Source: Calendula officinalis (Eukaryota > Streptophyta > Magnoliopsida > Asterales > Asteraceae). From it: a DNA stretch of 64,000 bases. Each line of letters opens with the position of its first letter. Position 1 is the first letter of the stretch. The stretch is from contig OY970825.1 of the NCBI GenBank assembly GCA_963853835.1, positions 46,410,908 to 46,474,907 of the forward strand, in the 5' to 3' direction. Below are positions 46,120 to 57,368 of the stretch, piece after piece. A program made the translations under genes and the position numbers. The notes under the pieces were generated by a model. The model saw nothing but the letters and a program-made list of their open reading frames with translations. It was not told the origin of the DNA and made no database searches.

Positions 46120-47638
46120 GAGGCGTTCATTCTCAGATGTTAAAATGGTCGTGTTACAACTCGTAGCTAGGGACCAATATTTTCGATGTCAAATTAGAGA
46201 AGGGAGATTGTTTTGATCTTTATGTATGAGATAAGATAGAATTAGGTTGATTGTCATAAGATCGTTTGTACTAGCAATTAGTTGACGAAAGAATGAATAC
46301 AACGTTAAATCACAATATAAGTTCGAAATAATGTAGAGGATGAGAAGGGGTGAATACACTTTTAACAATAATGCAAATTAATAAGTAAATTTTAATGTTT
46401 AATTATTATTAAGAAATAATAAAGAACTACAAATATTAATTACAGAAACAAGATAAATTAGTATTTAAACTAAAATTTGATTGAAAGTCAAGTATCTTCA
46501 CTTTATGAACATACAAGCACAGTCTGTTTAAGGAGTGAGAAAATATCTATTGATCAACATATAAGTCAACATAAATTTCAATCGATACTTGCTTTGAAAG
46601 TTTAATCCTTGAGTGTTGGCAAATATGCATTTACTTCGGTTTTTGAATGAGGTATTTATACCCGAAGTTAGACCAGATAATAACCTCGTATTAGGGAAAC
46701 TTTAATCCTTGAGTGTTGGCAAATATGCATTTACTTCAGTTTTTGAATGAGGTATTTATACCCGAAGTTAGATCGGATAATAACCTCGTATTAGGGAAAC
46801 TTGTCAAACATGTCAGCTTCTATTTCTCGAACAACTAAAGTATTGTGGATGACAAAAGACATGTGCCCAACCTTTTCCTTCCTTTCTGGAACAATACCCA
46901 AAAGATATACTTTTGAAAGCAAAGTTAGTTAATGTAACATACATGCATTAAATGTCATTTAATGTTCTCAACAAAAAGATATTTTCATATCTTTTATTCG
47001 AACAAATAATTAATTATTTGTGGGAAAATACTAAGCATAAGGTAATAGGACAAATCTTAATAAAGTACTTGAAAACTCGATCTTAAAACCAATTAATTGT
47101 CCCGCTCGCTGATGACCAATAACACAGCAGCGAGTCCGCTGACTGTTGAATTCTTTCTTCAACTTTATCTTCTATTTTGTTAACTGTTTCTTCTAAGCAC
47201 TTGATCAACGAGATCACACTATTATAAGTATATGGACACAACTATACAATTGTCACACATCCTATACTTATTGAAGTTAAGTTTATACACAACGAGTGAC
47301 TTAACTTCATATAACTATACAATTCATACTAAATGTCCGTAAAGTATTATCATTATCAAAACTCTATACAATGACTAACATACATTTTAGCAAAAGCTAA
47401 GCATGAAACAAAATGCACTTAATGCATATTATTATTCTTATCATTATCATAATTAAAGATTCTACGTTCTCGTTTTAATTATATTCTGGCATTTAGCTCA
47501 TAAATTTTGTTCATAGTTAATGATATTGATATGATTTATTATGAAGTTTTCAAAACACTTTAATTTTGTACCTATACAGAGCATATGTGCCTCTATAAAT
47601 TGAGAACACTGACTATTATTTTCGTACAAAATTTTACC
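46120..47638. other. Intergenic region between the DUF4378-type gene and the S1-like relic
   Basis: 3' UTR of the gene, then AT-rich DNA with one 100-bp tandem duplication (46601-46800). No other gene supported. The immediate upstream region of the S1-like relic (47440-47638) shows no strong promoter element. Confidence 0.4.
46601..46800. repeat. Tandem duplication, 2 x 100 bp
   Basis: 46601-46700 and 46701-46800 start TTTAATCCTTGAGTGTTGGC and differ at three positions by eye. Non-coding. Confidence 0.9.
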
Positions 47639-47987
47639 ATGTCTTGCCTTTTGGTCATCGTTGCTCTCTTCCTCATCCCGACATTTTCATGTGCTACGTC
47701 TTCTTCACCAAATTGCATTCTATCTCCTCAGTGGCATATGTTTGTTACAAATGAAATGCCTGATAACATCATACTTACTGTCAATTGACCTAGTCCACCT
47801 AATTGGCCACCTTGTAACCTTTGTCCAGTGTCTCATAATCAAGTTTTCGATCGGACATTCTGTAACTATATCACTATATCGAATATGTCGGGATTGTCTC
47901 TAGGGGTTCAAAGAATGTAACTTTGGATTTATATGATCACCATATTGATCATATTTTCTACCACTATAAATTCTTATTTGGTGAAGA
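47639..47987 (+). pseudogene. S1-like (SPH) secreted protein relic, 5' part
   Basis: ATG at 47639 opens MSCLLVIVALFLIPTFSC, a secretory signal peptide, then LSPQWHMFVTNEMPDNIILT, like the start of plant self-incompatibility S1 homologues (small secreted cysteine-containing proteins). It stops at 47788. The family pattern resumes in another frame from about 47908 (KNVTLDLYDHHIDH, FYHYKFLFGE), so at least one frameshift lies between. It ends at the target duplication GAAGA of element C and continues after 55811. Confidence 0.6.
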
Positions 47988-48638
47988 TAATGGTGATTTT
48001 CGGTTTAAACAAGAACGAAAACGCAGCGGAAAAATATAATCACCATAAACGGATTTAATATTAAATCATACAATCAAACTAAAGAAGAAATCAAAGATAA
48101 TGGTATAAGAATTCATACCCTAGTTGCCTTTGATCAATAGGAATCGGTTGAGGATAGTGACAAACGGAAACCAAGTATTCGATGGGAATACCTCTAAAGT
48201 TGATCCACAAAACACTTGTGCTAGAACACCAAGGGATGCTAGTCCAATCTTCAAGCAAAGAGGAAGCAAAAATCTAGAGAGAAAATGGTGATGGTGGACG
48301 TGTAAAACAAGGGAGCAAGAAGGGAGTTTATGGAGCCATTATGTCTCTTTAATGGTGCAATTAAACACCCTTTAATGATTTCCATAAACTATTTGTTTTA
48401 TTTGCACTCTAGTCCCTAGCTTTTGTTCCTTCTTGTTTGCTCACAATAAAGTTCCAATATTAACAATTAATATAAAACTTTAGTATATACAAGCATGTAG
48501 CTTATATTAATATATAATGCAATTACCCTAATTACACTACATATCTTATGGTGTTAAGTGTTTAAGTGTGTGACCCTTTAGGCTCATAAACAACTAGCCA
48601 TATAACTATATGTTATACGCGTGAAGCATATTCCAACA
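47988..48638 (-). repeat. 3' LTR of element C
   Basis: 651 bp; homologous to the element B LTRs. Adjacent minus-strand polypurine tract AAGTGGGAG. Confidence 0.9.
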
Positions 48639-49480
48639 GCTCCCACTTGCGCACGTGATAACATCAAGTAGTTATACAAGCAAAAGTTAGAGTCTAGCAA
48701 CCCGCCAATGCCCCTAGAAGTACATGAGGAGTTCCATAAAATCTTTGTTCAAAGTTTTCGAGCAGTTATCCTTTTGTTACTGATACTATGTTGAATTTTA
48801 GACAAGGATTAATGTCAATCTAAAATTTCTTCTGTTTCTCGATCCATATATTGAAGTAGATTACCAAAATCAATCAAGATTCATCTTGATTACCTTTTGG
48901 GTGTGGCCCCACATACATCTATTCAAATCATCGAGAGGCCCAGTAGTATCTAATCCACATGCGTGGAGGAACAAATTCTTTATTGACTACACGTGTTTGT
49001 CATATGCTTAATGACAAACCCGATAATGGTTGTTATAGCAGCCTTATTCAGGTCAGCGTTTAACCACATCAAAGTTTGCCCCTCTACATACACAAACCAA
49101 CTTGCATTTCAAGTCAGAGGATAAGTGACAAAGCCTTTGTGAGATTCACTTGTGACATAAATCCAGGAAGTGATTTCTCATAGGTTGGGTCAGTCCAATT
49201 GTGCATCATAATGAACAACATGTGAGTTTGATTTCATCATCCTTAGTCATACTAAGATAATGTCATCAATGCCCTCAGATTTGTCTTAATAATATTCCCA
49301 TATTATTAATATGACAATGGACAATTTAGAATATAAAACGCAGCAAATATTCATGGATATAAACATGCAAATATAGAACACATTAGATATTCATATAAAA
49401 ACGATCATATCAAATATATCAATTTATTCCAATAAATAGTGATCAATGTTCCATTATCCAAATACTAAAACAGATTACAT
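48639..49480 (-). other. Element C: 3' non-coding interior
   Basis: Matches element B 32607-33470. No ORF. Contains the polypurine tract next to the LTR. Confidence 0.6.
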
Positions 49481-49484
49481 GAAA

Positions 49485-51538
49485 CTACTAGCTGGTCGAA
49501 GCCCAATGTTCCTAGCATGCTCAATATGTTTGGTACATGACATTGGCTTCGTGAATGGTTCAGCTAAGTTGTCATCTGTATGAACTTTGAGCAAGTGTAC
49601 ATCTCCCATTAGGATCGCATCTCTAATGTAGTGAACCTTCCTCCGGTAATGTCTGGCGCCTTTCTAAATACTAGGTTCGTTGGCAATGATGATAGCACCC
49701 GTGTTATCACAGTACATATCCATGGGTCTTTCATTACTGGGGACGACTCCAAGCCCATAAATAAATTTCCTCGTCCAAATGGCTTCCATTGCAGCTTCAG
49801 TAGTTGCAATGCACTCGGCTTCTGTAGAAGACATATCAATAGTGCTCTGCTTCGCACTTTTCCAATCAACAGCGCCTCCGTTCAAAACGAAAACATACCC
49901 CGTTTGAGATTTGGAATCATCTCGAACAGTCTCAAAACTAGCGTCAGAATAACAAGTAACGCTTAGCTCATTTTGAGTTTCACCACCATAAACAAGAAAC
50001 ATATCTTTAGTATTCCTAAGATACTTCAGTATGTTCTTAAAAACAGTGTAGTGACTCTCACCTAAATTCTGTTGATATCGGCTTGTAAGGTTCTGAGAGA
50101 ACGCTACATCAGGTCTTGTGCACCGCATACGTTTCATCTCATCAGGTGAGGACGGTCCTTGAGTCTTACTCAAGTGTACATTGTGTTGCATAGGAAGATT
50201 TCCACGTTTGGAAGCATCCATTCTAAACCGTTTTAGAATTTTATCAATGTACGCACTTTGACTTAATCCGATTAACCGCTTTGATCTATCTCGATAGATC
50301 TTTATACTAAGTATATATGCCGCTTCCCCAAGATCCTTCATAGCGAAGCACTTCCCAAGCCAGGATTTTACATCTTGTAGCATTGGAACGTTATTTCCTA
50401 TGAGTAGTATGTCATCGACATATAGGATTAGAAAGATGACAATGCTCCCACTAGCTCTTACATATACACATGGCTCGTCGGGATTCTGAGTAAAACCAAA
50501 CGTTTTGACTTCCTCGTCGAATCTTTTGTTCCAACTTCTGGATGCTTGCTTTAGTCCATAAATGGACCTTTGAAGCTTACATACTTTCTTGGGGTGTTTT
50601 GTACTTACAAAACCCTCAGGTTGAACCATATAGACATCTTCATCAAGGTGTCCATTTAAGAAAGCAGCTTTAACATCCATTTGCCAAATCTCATAGTCAT
50701 AGTACGCTGCTATGGCTATGACAAGCCTAATAGCTCTAACGTCAGCAACATGCGAGAAGGTTTCATCATAGTCAATCCCGTAGGTTTGAGTGTAACCTTT
50801 TGGTACCAACCGAGCTTTATAGATGTGTACGTTGCCATCCATGTCGGTCTTCTTCTTGAAGAGCCACTTGCTACCAACAGTCTTGCAGTTAGGAGGAAGA
50901 TCAACCAAAGTCCATACTTGGTTATCTTTCATGGATTGCATTTCCGCGTTCATAGCAACAAGCCATTTGTCAGATTCAGAATCTGCTAATGCAGATCGAT
51001 AGTTAGGGGGTTCATTATGATCCCCTAAACTTAGCTCCTCAGCATCGATTTGGAAACCATATCGTTCAGGTGCATGAGGTGTCCTTGCGGACCTTCGAAC
51101 TGGGACTACATCATTTTGTGGTGCAACAGGAACAGATTCATGTTCAACCTCATCTTGATGTTTGCTAGTATCTCCAATAGGTTGTGCATCTTCATCGCTT
51201 GGAATCTCGTCAAAGTCGATTGTACTCCCACTTGCTTCTTGTGAAATGAGATTGCTCTCAAGAAACTCAGCATAACGAGCAATAATTACCTTTTGCTCAG
51301 GTGAGTAGTAGAAATAGTAACCCATCATTTCCTCAGAGTATCCTATAAAGATGCACTTGACAGCTCTGGGTTCAAGTTTGTTTGGTGTGTCTCGTTTCAC
51401 GAGAGCCTCACAACCCCAGACCTTCAAGTAAGACCAGTTAGGGACTTTCCCGTGCCATATCTCATATGGTGTCTTTTCAACCTTCTTGGTGGGAACCATA
51501 TTCAGTATGCGAGCTCCGACTTGAGTGCATAACCCCAA
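49485..51538 (-). pseudogene. Element C: integrase end, reverse transcriptase, RNase H
   Basis: Minus strand from 51538: ARILNMVPTKKVEKTPYEIW (integrase end), ASGSTIDFDEIPS linker, RT with GSKWLFKKKTDMDGNVHIYK, DVKAAFLNGHLDEDVYM and catalytic LYVDDILLIGN, then RNase H (CYSDASFETVRDD, TEAECIATTEAAMEA, MYCDNTGAI). A short deletion before RCTRPDVAF removes the usual IGSIMYA segment. After NEPSI at 49664 a frameshift separates the last residues (RNIGLRPA side, down to about 49485). Confidence 0.9.
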
Positions 51539-51573
51539 AAGGATAGAGGCAGAGTGGTAGGACTCATCATCGA

Positions 51574-52287
51574 TCAGATCATGTCAAGCAAGGTGCGATT
51601 TCTCCTCTTTGATACACCATTATGATGTGGTGTATAATGGGGAGTGAATTGTGAGACAATCTCACAATTCTTAAGATGGTCTTGAAACTCATGGCTCATG
51701 TACTCTCCTCCTCGATCAGAATGGAGAGCCTTTATCTTCTTGCCGAGTTGATTTTCTACTTCATTTTGGAAAGCTTTGAACGTTTCAAAGGTTTCATGTT
51801 TATGTTTAATCAAGTAAACATAACCATAACGACTAAAGTCGTCAGTGAAAGTAATGAAGTAGGTAGCACCTTCCCTAGTTCTAGTTCTAAAAGGGCCACA
51901 TACATCAGTATGTGTGAGTCCAAGTAGATCATTGGCCCTTTCGCCTACATGGGAGAAAGGCTTGCGCGCCATTTTGCCAGATATACAAGAAACACATTTG
52001 TCAAATGATTCAGAATCATCTGATTTTATAAGTCCATCGTTTTGTAATTTTAAAACGTGTTTCTTTTTAACGTGGCAAAGGCGACAATGCCATGGGTAAG
52101 TTGAATCCAAATTCTTCTTGGATTTCTTATTGCTACATGTATAAATAGAACTACTGTTTGTGATACGATTATGCATGTCAATCTCAAAGATACCATCACG
52201 AGGAATAACATTAAAATAAAAAACATTATCCTTTGAAACTGAAATACCATAATCCGTAAAAGTATGAATAAAACCATTATTCCACAA
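51574..52287 (-). pseudogene. Element C: integrase
   Basis: 237 codons: WHCRLCHVKKKHVL (the zinc-site glycine/histidine area; the second position reads LCH instead of LGH), CVSCISGKMARKPF, catalytic HTDVCGPF, TFTDDFSRYGYVYL and DRGGEYMSHEF, SKRRNRTLLDMI at the end (normally VSERRNRTL). A frame change near 51574 separates it from the RT ORF. Confidence 0.9.
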
Positions 52288-52383
52288 ACATGAAAGCGAT
52301 ACTCTACCCCTAGTAATACTAGGCGCATAGTGACAATTGTCTAATACAATAATTAAACCACTAGGAAGGATTAAATCATAGCT

Positions 52384-52690
52384 TCATATAGCTTCGACCG
52401 GTGCACGCATTCCATTGCCCACGTACAAGTCCAAAGCTCCATGGTTTAGCTTTCTACTTCCCCTTAGACCCTGCATGGTATTACAAATGTGAGTTCCACA
52501 ACCAGTGTCATATACCCATGATTTCTTAGGGAAAGCATATAGTTCTATTGTGAAGTTACCTGATGTGCCAACCTTGTTGGCTTTGTTCTTCATCAACTCC
52601 GCCAGGTAGGCAAGACAGTTCCTCCTCCAGTGGCCTGTTTCACCGCAGTGATGGCAAGCAAGCTCCTTAGCAGGGTGCTCCTTATGAGTA
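52384..52690 (-). pseudogene. Element C: zinc knuckle and protease
   Basis: The minus strand carries the knuckle CHHCGETGHWRRNC and then, from 52596, the protease with WVYDTGCGTHIC; a stop at 52384 ends it. A frame break separates it from gag upstream. Confidence 0.82.
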
Positions 52691-52751
52691 GGTGGGGGAA
52701 CCTTTGGCTTGGGTTTGTAAACTTACTTACCCTTGCCTTGGCCCTTAGCAA

Positions 52752-53456
52752 CTACTTGCGGTTTTGGTTTTTGATCTTTCCTTGTCTTATAGCAAGGACA
52801 GTAGGGCCCGGAGTTTTCTTGGGTAGCCCAGATTCCGTTTGTTTCAGCATAGCATGTAATTCGGCGAAAGTCTTCCCCATACTATGCATATGATAAGTCA
52901 TGACAAATGGTGCAAAATCCTTGTTGGGGGACGTTAGGATCAAGCTAATCCCAAGGATATGCGGCATCGGGTAACCAAGTTTCTCAATTTGGTCTAGGTA
53001 GCTCTTCATCTTCAAAAGATAAGAGCTAACAGACTGACCGGCTTGCTTTTGATACATGGCTTTTAGGTCATGCTTGCAAGCGTGGAAAGCTTTGACAGTG
53101 TCAAAGAGTTCCTGCTCGGCTTGCTTTTGATACATGGCTTTTAGGTCACGCATCATATCAAATGCAGTGAGGTCCTAGAGATTCTTTTGAATCTCGGGAA
53201 TCATGCTCACTAGCATAAGCGCGGCGACTTCTTGCTGTTCATTAAACCTTTTAGTATAGGCCGCACGAACAGCAGCAGTGGCAGTAGCAGCAGGGGCAGG
53301 GGGTGACGCCTCCTCCAAATGGTGGTACTTGTGCTCGGCCCTAAGGACGATCCTTAGGTTACGAGACCAGTCCACAAAGTTCGTTCCATCAAGTTTCTCT
53401 TTTTCGAGAACAGAACGAATGGTGGTGTGTGTTAGGGTTTGATTGTTTGAAGTCAT
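52752..53456 (-). pseudogene. Element C: gag
   Basis: 53456-53175: MTSNNQTLTHTTIRSVLEKE, KLDGTNFVDWSRNLRIVLRA and ALMLVSMIPEIQ, then a stop. 53156-52752: MMRDLKAMYQKQAEQELFDT, VKAFHACK, SVSSYLLKMKSYLDQIEKLG and MHSMGKTFAELHAML. A 32-36 bp block coding DLKAMYQKQA is duplicated (about 53038-53073 and 53117-53150), replacing the normal residues after FHACK. Matches the Gag of element D in layout. Confidence 0.88.
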
Positions 53457-53459
53457 CTA

Positions 53460-55145
53460 CAAAATTACAAAGTTCATTAATTAGTATTTTCAATAATAAT
53501 TTCTTTTAATCAATTAACTACCCAATTAATTTTAATTAATAGCTAAGATCCCATTAAGCTTCTATCACCGCATCAGTTGATCTGCTAGAGATGATAGATC
53601 TAATAGGTAGGTGACGATCAACAATTGCATTACAAGTGCAACTCTTAGAGGTATGAGACTTCATGGCACCTAGTGAACAAGCATCTAGGGTCAAGTGGCA
53701 TGTTTGTCGCATCTTCGCCTCGAGTCAAGGTCTCACCGTTAACTCGATTAAGTCATCCAATGTGAAATCATGTCAAAATAGATCTAGGTCTCACGCGTAG
53801 AGAATAATGACCTCGGATCTAAATTCAAACCACGTCTCACGCGAATTCAAAAATAGAAGCAAGTGATTTCAACCATTGGACGGCGTGACTTAAATTTTAG
53901 GTATGTTAAATTTTAATTAATAAAATTTTATTAAGATATGAATGAATCATGTAATTCATTCATACCACTTCATAAGTCGTTTAATAAATGGTAAAAACAT
54001 TTAACGATTATTAAGGGTTAAGTTTCAAATCGTATTTAAACTTAGTTTAATCTCAAAACAATTTTAGATTAAAGATTAATCATGAATGATTTAACAAGTA
54101 ATCATAGATGATAAAAAGTTTGGATGTTTTAATGTTTGTGTCTAAAATCGTATTTTAATTGTTTTATTACTTGTATCTAATAGAAAGGAAAACAACCACA
54201 AACATAAATAAAACATGCAACAAATTTTGTGCAAACCTCAACCGATGAAATCCTAGGTTCGGTCACGTGAGTCATCACGATGGACCGAATGGTAAAACTA
54301 GGGGACGGGCCAACATGAACCCAAACGGGCCTACATAAACCCAATGGGCTCCCACCTTCTGTGAAAAAAAAAAATGCAATCTGTCAGAAAATTCTGTCTG
54401 ACTTCAAGGCCGAAAAAGTCACTGAATGAATCTTCGGTGGTCTTCCCCACCTTCTGTAAAGTTGTAGGTCTCTGAGTTTCGGAAACTTTGGCGGTGGTTT
54501 CAGGTCCAAAGGAATAGCCAATCTCCGGGAAAGTCTATTTCCGTGCAGCTGCGCAGGAGGTGCCGAAATTTGTTGTTTTGTCCTCATCTTTTCTTCACCT
54601 TTGGTCAACAAATTACAAAATACAAAGAAACAAAATACAACTATTCTAATTACTTTTACAATGAAATTTGCCCAAAAAAATGGCACCAAAAGTAAAAGAA
54701 AAAAATGAAACAAATTACAACAATTTAAGCAAAAAACACGGTTTTTCCCAAATCAACCAACGACCAAACAACAAACACATTCATTCACAAACGGTCTAGG
54801 ATTTCATCGGTTTGCACAAACAAGCAACAATTGACAAGGATTTGCCTTGGGATATGACAAAAATACATGTTTTGCCATATCAACAAAAACGAAATTTAAA
54901 TGTAAATCCAAGCCAAATAATCAAAAAATACAATAACAAGATTAATTTTTTGATTGTGTTTTTGTAACAAGTAGCATGTAGGGTTCCAAAAAATCGTATT
55001 TTTAACCATTGATTATTTAAAAGTGGCGAAAAAAAATAAGAACCCTAGAGTTTCTTATTTTTCCGATCGGGACTAACAAATACACCAAAAAAGTTGGTTT
55101 TTTGCTACTTCTTACAAAACTAGTTAATTATATGATTAATATAAT
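53460..55145 (-). other. Element C: 5' untranslated leader
   Basis: About 1.7 kb, homologous to the element B leader. No credible ORF; the 109-codon minus ORF at 54384-54713 is not conserved in element B. Confidence 0.55.
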
Positions 55146-55147
55146 GA

Positions 55148-55159
55148 CTCGTGATACCA
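55148..55159 (-). promoter_or_regulatory. Mutated primer-binding site of element C
   Basis: TGGTATCACGAG on the minus strand next to the 5' LTR. The tRNA-complementary TGGTATCAGAGC is intact only for eight bases. Element B keeps the standard form. Confidence 0.7.
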
Positions 55160-55160
55160 C

Positions 55161-55810
55161 TAATGATGATTTTCGGTTTAAACAAGAACCAAACGCAGTG
55201 GAAAAATATAATCACCATAAACGGATCTAATATTAAATCATACAATCAAACTAAAGAAGAAATCAAAGAGAATGGTATAAGAATTCATACCCTAGTTGCC
55301 TTTGATCAATAGGAATCAGTTGAGGATAGTGACGGACGGAAACCAAGTATTCAATGGGAATACCTCTAAAGTTGATCCACACAACACTTGTGCTAGAACA
55401 CCAAGGGATGCTAGTCCAATCTTCAAGCAAAGAGGAAGCAAAAGTCTAGAGAGAAAATGGTGATGGTGGACGTGTAAAACAAGGGAGCAAGAAGAGAGTT
55501 TATGGAGCCATTATGTCTCTTTAATGGTGCCATTAAACACCCTTTAATGATTTCCATAAACTATTTGTTTTATTTGCACTCTAGTCCCTAGCTTTTGTTC
55601 CTTCTTGTTTGCTCACAATAAAGTTCCAATATTAACAATTAATATTAAACTTTAGTATATACATGCATGTAGCTTATATTAATATATAATGCAATTACCC
55701 TAATTACACTATATATTTTATGGTGTTAAGTGTTTAAGTGTGGGACCCTTTAGGCTCATAAACAACTAGCCATATAACTATATGTTATACGCGTGAAGCA
55801 TATTCCAATA
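55161..55810 (-). repeat. 5' LTR of element C
   Basis: 650 bp; in plus orientation starts TAATGATGATTTTCGG and ends TTCCAATA. Confidence 0.9.
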
Positions 55811-55927
55811 GAAGATTGTTGCTGGTTAGTAAGACCAGAAGGATTATTTGTATCCAGACATAACATATCATTTCCCGATTCAAGATGGGTTTTGCAAACT
55901 ACTTGGCCGGCGTTGACTGTTATTTAG
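55811..55927 (+). pseudogene. S1-like (SPH) relic, 3' part
   Basis: Continues the frame of 47911-47987 after the duplicated GAAGA: EDCCWLVRPEGLFVSRHNIS, then FPDSRWVLQTTWPA and a TAG at 55925. The C.W.VR.EGL pattern is the conserved C-terminal signature of S1 homologues. Frame is intact in this part. Confidence 0.62.
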
Positions 55928-56081
55928 TAACTTTGAATTTATGTTTAAAAGTAATATTAAAATAATGTAATGAAATTTCATTTCAAATTACTCTAGCCCA
56001 TTATCTTTGTTGACGTCCTTTTCACATATTCAGTTATTTTTAGTTATGTTTGTAAATGAGATAGCGTGATAGTTATATTTC

Positions 56082-56241
56082 GAGTAAATTACACGGAAGG
56101 TTTCTGTAGTTTGCCACTTATTGCAACCACAGTCCCTGGTCTTCATTTATTACACTGGAAGTCCCTAGTGTATTCAATTTGTTACATCCGACCTCCCTCT
56201 GTCTAACGAACGTCTAAAACATCCGTTAAGTGACTCATGTG
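56082..56241 (+). mobile_element. Mutator-like terminal repeat, interrupted by element D
   Basis: GAGTAAATTACACGGAAGG followed by GTCCCTGG, ACACTGGAAGTCCCTAG and CATCCGTTAAGTGACTCATG. Continues at 63741-63786. It is a direct copy (about 200 bp) of the segment starting at 63787, and similar in layout to the 26005 MULE end (ATCCGTTAA...ATGTGAGGG). No 9-bp duplication can be assigned within the window. Confidence 0.5.
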
Positions 56242-57355
56242 TGAAGGAATTATGTGCACAGTCAGTCAACCTATGATGATACATCCATGCCTACGAAACA
56301 CTTAAGAGTCACACCGGTGAGTACATGTAATACGAACAAGTTATGCAACGATACTACGAAGAGGAATGATTCATAATAGTCATTATGAATCAGTTAAGTA
56401 TTAAGTTAAGTTTAACTTATTACTAGATTAGTTTAACTAACTAATTAATACAAGTAGTTGTACATTTACTAGTTGAGTAAATATACAATGTGTTAATTAA
56501 AGGTTATCCATGATATGATTTAAAGCTATTAAATCACATAGTAATTGGATAATATTATTGTGTAAATTATATAAAGGTTATTATATAATTAACTATTAAA
56601 AGTATAAATACAAGTCTATATATTTCGTGTATATGGGTACCAAAAATATAGTGCGTTAATACTAGACATTTGATAGTTAAGTGCAATGATAATAAACTAG
56701 TTAAACTATAAGGGATGGAAATGTAAAAGGATAAGTTTAATTAAGAGATTAATCTTAATTAAACTAGAAGGGCCCTAAGTGAAAGTCCATCTATTATAAA
56801 TAGAGGGCTTAGGCATCACTTACTAGGTTACACCTACACAAGCCGAAAACCCTTGCCCCTTTACCCCATTCGGCCGAAACAAGAACACCATCACTTGGTG
56901 TTCTTCGTTCGTTCTTCGTGTTCTTCGATTTTCGAAGATCCAAGATCGAAGCAAGTGATCATCTAGAGGATCGTTCGTCGTGTTCATATAAGTGGATTTA
57001 TCTTAAGCATTAACCTAAGGTATGATTCATGCAACACTCTTTCTTCCTCTCCTCTTGTTCGAAGTCGAACCAAGAACCCTAGGGTTCTTGGTAGTAGTCG
57101 ACGAACACACAAGTATGTGTGTGTTCAAGTTCTTCGAACAAGGTTTCTTTCTTGTTAACCTAATCTAGTTCTCCAACATCCCAATCCTTTAGGGTTTAAG
57201 GATTAGGTTTAATCCCAGTTCCGCATTTAGGGATTAAATCAGCTAGTTGGTTTTAACCGGTCAAGAACAAGTTCATGTTCTTGGTCAGTATGGTCGAACC
57301 AAGTATACTAGGAGGTTGACCCAAGTGGTCGATCAGTGTCATGTGAAACCCTTCA
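56242..57355 (+). repeat. 5' LTR of element D
   Basis: TG...CA ends. TATAAATA at 56795-56802 followed by GAGGGCTTAGG. A CTTCG-rich tract follows at about 56900-56960. Confidence 0.92.
56795..56802 (+). promoter_or_regulatory. TATA box of the element D LTR
   Basis: TATAAATAGAGGGC, conserved in the 3' LTR at 63158-63165. Likely start of element transcription. Confidence 0.6.
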
Positions 57356-57356
57356 G

Positions 57357-57368
57357 TGGTATCAGAGC
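57357..57368 (+). promoter_or_regulatory. Primer-binding site of element D
   Basis: TGGTATCAGAGC followed by GTTGG, one base after the 5' LTR; initiator tRNA-Met type. Confidence 0.88.

Larger units (their letters stand above)
47988..55810 (-). mobile_element. Copia LTR retrotransposon C inside the S1-like gene
   Basis: LTRs 47988-48638 and 55161-55810, flanked by GAAGA (47983-47987, 55811-55815). Same family as element B (LTRs and leader similar throughout), but its own two LTRs differ at many positions and one ends CCAATA instead of CCAACA, so it is older than B. Minus-strand gag, protease, integrase, RT and RNase H are all recognisable, in several frames. Confidence 0.95.
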
